Assembly: GCF_005222485.1 (NCBI RefSeq)
Contig: NZ_CP029078.1
Location: 2,260,001-2,324,000, forward strand
Reading direction: 5' to 3'
DNA length: 64,000 nucleotides
DNA from: Streptomyces griseoviridis
GTDB taxonomy: Bacteria > Actinomycetota > Actinomycetes > Streptomycetales > Streptomycetaceae
Both the position numbers and the translations under genes were made by a program. Of this stretch, positions 15,842 through 23,153 are shown piece by piece. Each line of letters opens with the position of its first letter. Positions within the stretch are counted from its first letter, which is position 1. Below the pieces are notes generated by a model. That model was not told the DNA's origin, did not search any database, and was given only the letters and a program-made list of their open reading frames with translations.

Positions 15842-17086
15842 TCAGCGCCTGCCGAAGAACTTCGCCAACTCCCGTTCCTTCAGCGTCATCCTGCGCCGCC
15901 CGCTCTTCCTTACAGCGTCATGGAACGTGGCGGCGGCCATCTGCTGGTGCCGAAGCCACTCCGGTGTCTCGTTCATCAGCGACCAGAGGATGACCGTCGC
16001 CTCGCCCGGCGTCCGCATCATGACGTGTGCCTGGGCCACGTCCAGCAGGTGCCGACGCATGAACAGTCGGCCCTTCCTGTCCGTCGGGGCCGGCAGCTTC
16101 TCCGACAACCGCAGCACTCGGTCGGGCTTCTCCGCCACCAACTGGTTCTCGATCCCCTGGAACGCGACCGTTCGCCAGTCGAAGCGGCCCCAGCTCGACA
16201 CCGCGACCGCCTGGCCGGCGCCGAGCGCGACGCCCGCCGTCCGCCCCAACCGGAGGATCTCCCTCGCCTCCGCCGGCCGGTTGTTCCGTGCTGCCGCCGC
16301 GCTGCCGTGGACCAGCAGCTTGCCCCACGCCCCCAGCGTCGCCTTCGTCGCTCGGGAGATCCTCGGCTCCACCGCGTCCGCCGTCGTGACGCTCACCTGC
16401 TCCGCCTCGTCGAGACGTCCCTGACGCATCAGCAGCCAGCCCTGCTGGTAGACGGCCGCGGCGACACTGCCCAGGTCGTCGGCGCGTACCGCGTCGCTGA
16501 TGGCGTCCCGCAGTGCGGTGTGGGCGAGGTCGTAGGCGCGGACCTGGGTCAGATAGCGGCCGGCCATCTGGAGCACGTCCGAGCGGATCCGCACGGCCTC
16601 CGTGTGCTCGGGCCCGTCGTCGAAGTGGGCGACGGCGGCGTGGGCGGCGTGGACGAGCGACGGGAGGAACTCGGCGACGTAGGCGTAGTGGTCGCGGTGG
16701 TAGGCGGTCCCGACCTCGACGGCGGTGGAGCGGAGGCGGCCGAGATCGGGATCGACTGCGACGGTGTCGGTGAGGCGTCCGGAGTAGGTGACGGCCGGGG
16801 CGATGGCCTGCCGGAGCGGCATGAGGTCGATGTTGTCGTCGTCCTTGCGCGTGGCGGCGTGCGCGCCGCCCGACTCGAAGAGAGCGCTCGTGCGGACGCC
16901 GAGGGCGCGTGCGAGGCCGTGATAGGTGTCCAGCCGGGCGTTGCCGCCGCCCTCCAACTTCTTCACCACTCCCAGGCTGAGGCCCGCCCGTTCCGCGAGT
17001 CCCTCCTGAGTGAGGCCGCGCAGGAGACGAAGTTCTTTGAGTCGGTTGCCGGGATGAGGGGATGCGATGTCGGTGCGCTCGCGCAT
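15842..17086 (-). CDS. XRE-family regulator with helical C-terminal domain (module 2)
   Basis: 414 residues. HTH at about 14-65 (NRLKELRLLRGLTQEGLAER, LGVVKKLEGGG) followed by a long alpha-helical, TPR-like sensor region. ATG at 17086 begins just before the HTH; the reading upstream is the CRISPR relic and is not coding. Same order and strand as the 9580-10764 / 9141-9488 pair, but sequence divergence is large. The gene lies exactly between relics B and C. Likely autoregulatory; target unknown. Confidence 0.82.
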   Translation of the reverse strand: MRERTDIASPHPGNRLKELRLLRGLTQEGLAERAGLSLGVVKKLEGGGNARLDTYHGLARALGVRTSALFESGGAHAATRKDDDNIDLMPLRQAIAPAVTYSGRLTDTVAVDPDLGRLRSTAVEVGTAYHRDHYAYVAEFLPSLVHAAHAAVAHFDDGPEHTEAVRIRSDVLQMAGRYLTQVRAYDLAHTALRDAISDAVRADDLGSVAAAVYQQGWLLMRQGRLDEAEQVSVTTADAVEPRISRATKATLGAWGKLLVHGSAAAARNNRPAEAREILRLGRTAGVALGAGQAVAVSSWGRFDWRTVAFQGIENQLVAEKPDRVLRLSEKLPAPTDRKGRLFMRRHLLDVAQAHVMMRTPGEATVILWSLMNETPEWLRHQQMAAATFHDAVRKSGRRRMTLKERELAKFFGRR

Positions 17087-17229
17087 ACTCGGGCTCCTCG
17101 TTCTGACCTCGACTCTCAGAACGCTACTCCTCGGCCTGGTGGGGGAGTGCTGGTTGCGCCTCCTGTCTGTGACTCCGGATGCAGGAGAGCGAGGGGCCAC
17201 CTGGCAGCATGCCCGAGGACGCGCGTTGT

Positions 17230-17394
17230 GGGGATCCCCCCGCGCGTGCGAGGACCAGCGTGCCTCGCGGATGGCCTTCATTGCGGCTCCGGGGCCACCT
17301 CCGCGCCTGCGGGGACCAGTCTTCCTGACCAGCGACGCTACCGTCAGCAACGCTCGACCGCAGCCAACTTAGCCACTACCCGAACCACTCCCCC
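17230..17394 (-). CRISPR. CRISPR relic C: two 29-nt repeats with 61-bp period plus leader-like block
   Basis: Repeat copies at 17230-17258 and 17291-17319 (GGGG-----CC-CCGCGC-TGC-.GG-ACCAG pattern) start exactly 61 bp apart and enclose a 32-bp spacer (17259-17290), the canonical type I-E geometry. Each has diverged by several bases from the copy at 11459. Positions 17320-17394 form the leader-like block shared with relic B. Orientation is minus strand, leader at higher coordinate. There are only two repeats and no cas genes, so it is probably inactive. Confidence 0.75.
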
Positions 17395-17644
17395 AGGCCG
17401 ACGTGATCGATGTCGAGGTCCCCGACTTGGTGAGAGCGCGCAGCGACGGTCCGCTGACAGCGGCGACGGAAGCGGGTCACCACAGTGGCGGCCCGCATGA
17501 GCGATCCGGATCACGCGCTGGAGATCCCACATCTGGAGAGGCGGCGCTTCCGTGGCCCCGCGCGGGCGAGGACGCGCACCCCGCAATCGCCGCGCCGTCT
17601 CGAACCGCCCGCTTCGACAAACGGTCAGATCCGTGCGCCGTCGG
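17395..17644. other. Intergenic remainder between relic C and vanZ
   Basis: No convincing gene. Positions 17395-17415 match 15135-15155 in 20 of 21 bases and on the minus strand encode DIDHVGL; a 40-residue minus-strand frame (17376-17498) ends in GEWFG but lacks an RBS. Taken together with the leader, this is a remnant of a longer duplicated segment. Confidence 0.4.
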
Positions 17645-18232
17645 TCAGGAAGTGGCCCGGTGCGCGCCCGCACGTCGAGGCGCCCGGTGAGCACGCACGT
17701 TCCTTCGCGAAAGGGCGTGGGCAGTCGCGGCGACCAAGGCTCCGATCATCGCCCCGGCCGTGTTGAAGAGGACGTCGTCGATGTCCACGATCCGGCCGGC
17801 GTTCATCAGGAACTGAACCGCCTCGATTCCCACGCTCAGCAGAGAACACCCCGTGACGGCCGTCAACGCCGGCGCTCCCTTCGCGATGCCGTACCAGAGG
17901 ACGCCCAGGGGAACGAACATCGCCGCGTTGGCGATCGTCAGGGCGAGGACCATGCGCCGCTCCTGCGGGAAGAGGTCGGCGACTCCAGGACCGACGAGCC
18001 CGTCCCCCGGGGTCAGCCACACGTTTCGCACACCGGAGCCGATCGGCTCGGTCGGCACGAGCGTGGCGACCAGGACGACGGCAAGGCAGAGGCGAAAGAG
18101 AGACCTGGCCGCCTTGACCCCACGGTCGGGGCGGGAAGCACTCCAGCGACAGAACGTCAACGAAAAAGCGACGGTACCCAGAACGAAGAGAAGAACAGTG
18201 AACGGGTTGACGTACAGAACAAGCTGCCACAT
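17645..18232 (-). CDS. VanZ-family membrane protein
   Basis: 195 residues with four to five hydrophobic spans. The VanZ signature is present: NAAMFVPLGVLWY, then GIEAVQF and GRIVDIDDVLFNTAGAMIGAL (about residues 110-170). VanZ proteins confer low-level teicoplanin resistance or act in envelope functions, but most family members are uncharacterised. A basic tail (SRRNVRAHRAPRRAG) ends the protein. It is transcribed away from the secreted-protein gene upstream (84-bp gap, same strand). Confidence 0.8.
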   Translation of the reverse strand: MWQLVLYVNPFTVLLFVLGTVAFSLTFCRWSASRPDRGVKAARSLFRLCLAVVLVATLVPTEPIGSGVRNVWLTPGDGLVGPGVADLFPQERRMVLALTIANAAMFVPLGVLWYGIAKGAPALTAVTGCSLLSVGIEAVQFLMNAGRIVDIDDVLFNTAGAMIGALVAATAHALSRRNVRAHRAPRRAGAHRATS

Positions 18233-18316
18233 CAGTGCTCCTGGCGTCTTGCGTCTCGGAGGACGGAGAAGAGGCTACGACTGCCCGCAACCAGGCTCGG
18301 CCACAGCGAATTCGGG

Positions 18317-18700
18317 CTAGCAACGCCATTTACTGACGAAGGTTTCTCCACCGTGGCTCATGATGCCACGAATGCATCCTTCGCCATCCAGGTCGACGAA
18401 CCGGGAGAGCTTCGCGGAACCGTTCTGTGTCTTCTTCTTCCCGAGCCATGTGGTCTGCGCGATCCTGCCCGTGCGCTCGATCTTGATCTGGTGACCGAGC
18501 CGCACCGTGATTTCACCGCTGATGTGTCTCCAGTAGGAGACGGTGTACGTACCTGGCGTGGGTACCGGACCGGTGATGCAGAGCTGCCCGTTGCTCAGGT
18601 CCCCGCACCCCTGCGGGGTCGCACCGGCGGGTGGCGCCACGACGAGGCCGGCGACAAGCAGGGCCAGCAGGACGCCGAACACACTCGAACAGCGCTTCAC
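18317..18700 (-). CDS. Small secreted protein of unknown function
   Basis: 127 residues, GTG start with GGAGAG upstream. A clear Sec signal peptide (MKRCSSVFGVLLALLVAGL, cleavage after PAGA, about residue 27) yields a mature ~100-residue domain with four cysteines (CGDLSNGQLC, DGEGC and the C-terminal KWRC), probably two disulfides. No family recognised. The gene and its flanks are less GC-rich than the backbone, hinting at acquired DNA. Confidence 0.7.
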   Translation of the reverse strand: MKRCSSVFGVLLALLVAGLVVAPPAGATPQGCGDLSNGQLCITGPVPTPGTYTVSYWRHISGEITVRLGHQIKIERTGRIAQTTWLGKKKTQNGSAKLSRFVDLDGEGCIRGIMSHGGETFVSKWRC

Positions 18701-18946
18701 GTTTCTCTCCTCGCGGGAACATCGACGGCAACGTCCGAAGTGGAACGCCGGCCGACCGTGTCACCGGGAACAGAGATCCGCGCGGCTCTCCACCGGATCC
18801 CATAGGACGTGACATAGCGACTCCCGCCGCGAGCGCCACGCGGGCATGCCAAGAAATGCCATCAGACATCACGCCCACCGAGCCGTAATTGTCAGATCGC
18901 GTCAATTCCGTCAACTAAGGAAAGGAGGAACGCCGCGCGAAAGGTG

Positions 18947-19570
18947 TCAGTTCCAGCCGCCGAGGAGGCCCGAACTCACCTGCGCGTCGCAGATGTTGTA
19001 GCCGCCGGACGCGTGCGCCTTCTTCGTGTGACCGGCGACGGTGACCGAGCAGTTGATGTCACCGGAACCCTGCAACTGCGCCATGACGTGGAAGTACAGG
19101 GCGTCGTCCTTGAGCGGCAGGGTGGCCTCGAACGTCCCGTTCTTGAAGGCGCCCTCGCGGGTGTCGGAGTCGGAGCCGTAGGTGATGTCCAGGGGGCCGA
19201 GGGCGCCGGCCGGCGCGCTGCCCCACACCTTGAAGGTGACGACCTTGGCGGCGGACGGCTTCTCGTCCTGCCCACCGCCCTTCTCCGCGTCGCCCTCGCT
19301 CCCTTCGTTCTTGTTCGTGTCGTCCTCGGCGGGCTTCTCGGCGTTCTCGGCGGCGCCCGCCGCCGGCTTCGATCCGCTGGAGCTGCCGGAGTCGTCGGAG
19401 CCTGAGGTGCCGCCGAACACCGTCGCGACGATTCCGAGCAGCACGAAGAGGCCCACGAAGCCCAGACAGCCGAAGCCGAGGATCTTGCCGACGTTGGACT
19501 TCTTCGGCGGCTGCGGCGGGTACTGCGGCGCCCCGTAGCCGGGCTGCTGCGGGTACTGCTGGTGACTCAT
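18947..19570 (-). CDS. MmpS-like membrane-anchored protein
   Basis: 207 residues, ATG with GGGGGG upstream. Order: Gln/Pro/Tyr-rich cytosolic N-terminus (about 1-22), one transmembrane segment (ILGFGCLGFVGLFVLLGIVATVF, about 30-50), an acidic Ser/Gly/Glu linker (50-110), then an extracytoplasmic beta domain (TFKVWGSAPAGALGPLDITY, LPLKDDALYF, CSVTVAGH, YNICDAQ) resembling MmpS/Transport_accessory proteins. Mycobacterial MmpS proteins assist MmpL exporters; no MmpL is nearby, so this is an orphan member. Confidence 0.68.
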   Translation of the reverse strand: MSHQQYPQQPGYGAPQYPPQPPKKSNVGKILGFGCLGFVGLFVLLGIVATVFGGTSGSDDSGSSSGSKPAAGAAENAEKPAEDDTNKNEGSEGDAEKGGGQDEKPSAAKVVTFKVWGSAPAGALGPLDITYGSDSDTREGAFKNGTFEATLPLKDDALYFHVMAQLQGSGDINCSVTVAGHTKKAHASGGYNICDAQVSSGLLGGWN

Positions 19571-19766
19571 GGTCCCCCCAGGAATCAACGATGTGTCGTG
19601 TATGCGTACGACACGTGTGGGGACTGTGTGGTTGCGACCTAAAGGGAAATTCACCCTTCCGATACCAAGAGAGCCCTGCAACAGGCTTCAGGCACGACGC
19701 CCGCCCAGGTCGCCGCGCACGCCCTCTCGCGACTCACGCCCCCGTCGCCGCCCGCGCCCGTCCCGC

Positions 19767-20816
19767 TCAGGCCGACGCCCTGATCACCAGTTCCGGGACG
19801 ACCCACGCGTCCGGGCCGGTCAGCGGGTCCTCGCCGGACCGCAGGCGGGCCACCTGCTCCACCGCGAGGCGGCCGAGGCGGCGCTTGTCGATGTGCAGGG
19901 TGGTCAGCGCGGGCTCCACCAGTTCGCCCAGCGAGAGCCCGTCGAAGCCGACGACGGCGAGGTCGTCCGGCACCCGTCGGCCCGCGCGTCGGGCGGCCCG
20001 GATCGCGCCGACGGCGATCAGGTCGTTGAAGCCGACCACGGCCGTCACCTCGGGCCGCTCCGCGAGGAGTCGCGCCATGCCCGCCTCGCCGCCGGTCACG
20101 CTGTGCTCGGGGCAGAGCACGGTCCAGCTCGCGTCGACGGGCAGTCCGTGCCGACGCGTCGCGTCCTCGAAGGCCAGCCTGCGCGGCCCAGGGGACTCCG
20201 CGTCGCCGTCGAGGAGGCCGATCGCGCGGTGTCCCGACGCGACCAGATGGGCCACGCCGCGCTCCATGCCGGCCGCGACGTCGATGCCCACCGCGGCGAA
20301 CCGGGTCTGCTGCGGGCCGCGTTCCAGGACGACGAGCGGGACGCCGCCGAGGTGCCGGGCGAGCACGTCGTCACCGTTCTTGAAGTAGCCGATGACCGCG
20401 TCGGCCTGGTGCGAGAGCATGTCGAGCGCCTCGCCCTCGCGGGCCGGGTCGGTGCGGGAGTCCCACACCACGACCTGCCAGCCGCGCTGCTCGGCGGCTT
20501 CCAGGACGCCCGCCGCGACCTCGGGGAAGAACGGGTTCATCAGGTCGGGGATGACCAGTCCCGTGGTCACCCCGCCCTTGCGGACCAGGCCGCGCGCGAA
20601 CCGGCTCGGCCGGTAGTCGAGACGGCGTGCCGCCTCCAGGACCCGTTCCTTGGTGGCCGGGTCGATCTCCCCTTTGTCGTTGACGGCCCTGGAGACCGTC
20701 TGCCGTGACACGCCCGCCAGTTGGGCGACGTCGTGGATCGTGGCCCGGCGCCGGGTCCCGTCCGCCCGTCCGGCCCGCGTCTCCCGCTGCTGATCGTCCC
20801 CGCGCACGTTGTGCAC
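19767..20816 (-). CDS. LacI-family transcriptional regulator
   Basis: About 349 residues. The LacI HTH and hinge (ATIHDVAQLAGVSRQTVSRA, then RPSRFARGLV) lie near residues 25-75, followed by the periplasmic-binding-protein-like sensor (LVIPDLMNPFF, AVVGFNDLIAVGA, LAVVGFDG). The start is uncertain between GTG 20816 and GTG 20807. A TGCAC-AA-CGTGC inverted repeat covers these codons and may be its own operator. No sugar operon is adjacent, so the regulon is unknown. Confidence 0.85.
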   Translation of the reverse strand: MHNVRGDDQQRETRAGRADGTRRRATIHDVAQLAGVSRQTVSRAVNDKGEIDPATKERVLEAARRLDYRPSRFARGLVRKGGVTTGLVIPDLMNPFFPEVAAGVLEAAEQRGWQVVVWDSRTDPAREGEALDMLSHQADAVIGYFKNGDDVLARHLGGVPLVVLERGPQQTRFAAVGIDVAAGMERGVAHLVASGHRAIGLLDGDAESPGPRRLAFEDATRRHGLPVDASWTVLCPEHSVTGGEAGMARLLAERPEVTAVVGFNDLIAVGAIRAARRAGRRVPDDLAVVGFDGLSLGELVEPALTTLHIDKRRLGRLAVEQVARLRSGEDPLTGPDAWVVPELVIRASA

Positions 20817-20950
20817 TGTATCCGGCCAGGAAGGGGCCGTCGCCGCACGGCTCCGGACGGAAGGCGTCCGCATCCGGTCCGGAGCAGCCAGCGCCCTGCG
20901 CGCGTCCGGAACAGCACACCCCGTACGCGTCCGGAACAGCGCGCACTCGT

Positions 20951-21985
20951 CTAGAACAGCGCGCTGTACGCGTTCAGCGCGGGCTGCCCGCCGAGGTGGG
21001 CGTACAGGACGGTGGCGTCGCGGTCGATCTCGCCGCGGGACACCAGATCGATGAGCCCCGCCATGGACTTGCCCTCGTAGACGGGGTCGGTGACCATGCC
21101 CTCGGTGCGGGCCGCCAGCCGCATCGCCTCCAGGGTCGCCTCGTCGGGGATCCCGTACGTCCCGGCGTGGTAGCGCTCGTCCAGCTCGACGTCCGCCTCC
21201 GTCAACTCTCGCTGGATGCCGATGAGTCGGCCGGTGTTGTCGGCGATCCGGGCAATCTGCTCACGCGTCTTCGCGGGCGCGGCCGAGGCGTCGACGCCGA
21301 TCACCCGGCGGGGACGGCCGCCCGCCTCCTCCAGCGCGGCGAACCCGGCGACCATCCCGGCCTGCGTGGAGCCGGTCACCGAGCAGACGATCACGGTGTC
21401 GAAGAAGACGTCCGCCTCGCGCTCCTGTTCGGCCACCTCGTAGGCCCAGTTGGCGAAACCGAGGCCGCCCAGCGGATGGTCGGAGGCGCCGGCCGGGATG
21501 GCGTACGGCTTGCCGCCCGACTCCTCCACCTCGCGCAGCGCCTGCTCCCAGCTCTCCTTGAACCCGATGCCGAACCCGGCCCGCACCAGCCGCACATCGG
21601 CCCCGGCCAGCCGGCTGATCAGGATGTTGCCGACCTTGTCGTAGACGGAGTCCGGCCACTCCACCCAACTCTCCTGGAGCAGGACGCACTTGAGCCCGGC
21701 GCGGGCGGCGACGGCGGCGACCTGGCGGGTGTGGTTGGACTGGACGCCGCCGATCGAGACGAGGGTGTCGCAGCCCTGCGCGAGCGCGTCGGCGACCAGG
21801 TACTCCAGCTTGCGGGTCTTGTTTCCGCCGTACGCGATACCGGAGTTGCAGTCCTCCCGCTTGGCCCACAGCGAGGCGCCGCCGAGGTGGTCGGTGAGCC
21901 GGGCCAGCGGGTGGATCGGGGACGGTCCGAACAGCAGCGGGTAACGCTCGTACGAGGCAAGGGACGTGGCGGGCGGGGGCGTCAT
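20951..21985 (-). CDS. acdS: 1-Aminocyclopropane-1-carboxylate (ACC) deaminase
   Basis: 344-residue fold-type II PLP enzyme converting ACC, the plant ethylene precursor, to 2-oxobutyrate and ammonia. Seen: [23 protein letters not shown] with PLP Lys56, Ser83 in [26 protein letters not shown] and LYAHLGG. The last two carry the Glu and Leu that separate true ACC deaminases from D-cysteine desulfhydrases. It follows a GntR gene by 15 bp. Suggests a rhizosphere or plant-associated lifestyle. Confidence 0.93.
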   Translation of the reverse strand: MTPPPATSLASYERYPLLFGPSPIHPLARLTDHLGGASLWAKREDCNSGIAYGGNKTRKLEYLVADALAQGCDTLVSIGGVQSNHTRQVAAVAARAGLKCVLLQESWVEWPDSVYDKVGNILISRLAGADVRLVRAGFGIGFKESWEQALREVEESGGKPYAIPAGASDHPLGGLGFANWAYEVAEQEREADVFFDTVIVCSVTGSTQAGMVAGFAALEEAGGRPRRVIGVDASAAPAKTREQIARIADNTGRLIGIQRELTEADVELDERYHAGTYGIPDEATLEAMRLAARTEGMVTDPVYEGKSMAGLIDLVSRGEIDRDATVLYAHLGGQPALNAYSALF

Positions 21986-22000
21986 GGTTCCTCCGAAGGG

Positions 22001-22648
22001 TCAGTCGTCGTCGGCGAGTTCGGCGAGGCTGCGCCAGATCTCGGCGGTGACGCGGACGGCGTCGTCCACGTCACCGGCCGCGCAGGCGTCGATCAACTGC
22101 TCGTGCAGACCGGCTGAACGGCAGTTGCCGCCCTCACCGAAGCGGTTGCGCTCCAGTCGGCGCACGAGCGGGGTGTGGCGGGTGATGGTGGCCGCGGCGG
22201 CGCGGTTGGCGGCGACCCGCACCAGCACGTCGTGCAGGGCGTCGTCGGCGCGCAGCGCCCCGTCCACGTCGCCCGCGGTGACGGCGGCGGCGAACCGCTC
22301 GTTGGCCGCGCGCATCGCCCGGATGTCGGCGGCGGCCAGCCGGGGCACCGCGACCCGGGTGGCCAGTTCGTGCATGGCGCCGACGACGGCGGCCGCGTCC
22401 CGTACGTCGGCGGCGACGACCGGGGTCACCCGGGTGTAGCTCTGCGGCTTGCTCTCCAGCAGCCCCTCGTCGACGAGGCGTGAGAACGCCTCCCGCACCG
22501 GGGCCCGGGACAGGCCGAGCCGCTCGGCGAGGTCGGCGTCCCGCACCACCGCGCCGGGCTCGATCCGCCCGGCGACGATGGCGTCCCGGATCGATGCGTA
22601 GGCGCGGTCCCTGAGCAGGGTGCGCCGGACGGGTCGCAGAGGCTCCAT
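22001..22648 (-). CDS. GntR-family (FCD/FadR subfamily) regulator of acdS
   Basis: 215 residues. Winged HTH at about 8-75 (YASIRDAIVAGRIEPGAVVRDADLAERLGLSRAPVREAF in outline) and all-helical FCD ligand domain (about 85-210; H-x-L, D-x3-H and H-x-x-L positions present). Located 15 bp upstream of acdS on the same strand, so cotranscribed; GntR genes are often next to acdS in actinobacteria. Probable ligand-responsive controller of acdS. Confidence 0.88.
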   Translation of the reverse strand: MEPLRPVRRTLLRDRAYASIRDAIVAGRIEPGAVVRDADLAERLGLSRAPVREAFSRLVDEGLLESKPQSYTRVTPVVAADVRDAAAVVGAMHELATRVAVPRLAAADIRAMRAANERFAAAVTAGDVDGALRADDALHDVLVRVAANRAAAATITRHTPLVRRLERNRFGEGGNCRSAGLHEQLIDACAAGDVDDAVRVTAEIWRSLAELADDD

Positions 22649-22753
22649 GAACTGAAATGTTAGATGTCAGTTCGCGGGGCGACAAGGGTCCGTCTCGGCG
22701 CGCGAGGAGGATCCACCCGGAAAGGAGCGTGCGCAACGCGGGGAAGACCCGAA

Positions 22754-22957
22754 CGGGAAGGACCCGGCGCGGCAAAGGCGCGGCCCGGGAAGGACCCGCG
22801 CGGGAGAGAGACAGCCCGGGAAGGACCGGCACGACCTGGGAACACCCGCTCGGGAAGGACCGGCGCGACCCGGGGGACCCCCGCCCGAGAAGGACCCGGC
22901 CCGGCAAAGGCGCGGCCCGGCAATGACCGGCCCGGCAAGACCCGGCCCGGGAAGGAC
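22754..22957. repeat. Degenerate ~32-bp minisatellite
   Basis: CGGGAAGGAC-type cores start at 22754, 22786, 22817, 22851, 22886 and 22948, a quasi-period of 31-35 bp with one weak copy near 22917. Two 32-bp stretches (from 22757 and 22889) are nearly identical (AAGGACCCGG...GGCAAAGGCG). It occupies the 505-bp gap between the GntR gene and the next gene. No reading frame here is convincing. Confidence 0.75.
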
Positions 22958-23153
22958 GCGGCCCGCACCCCCCGTTTGAAGTGCGGGCCACGCCCGGCCG
23001 GGGCAGGCGTCCCACTGAGCCTGGTGGGACGCCGTGCACCCACTGTAGGAGGGGTGCGGGGAGGTGGGCGAGGTAATTACCCGCCGCTCGGGACCAGCTC
23101 GGACCCCCTCCGCCCGGTTGGACGCGCCCGCCGAGCGCGGTCCGCCGGGGTCG

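Noticed and set aside
22754..22957. CRISPR array
   Set aside because: The period is about 32 bp with no separate spacer and a core of only ten bases.
22660..23050. Arg/Gly/Pro-rich open frames on both strands in the minisatellite
   Set aside because: They are translations of the repeat in all frames, without RBS or a recognisable domain.
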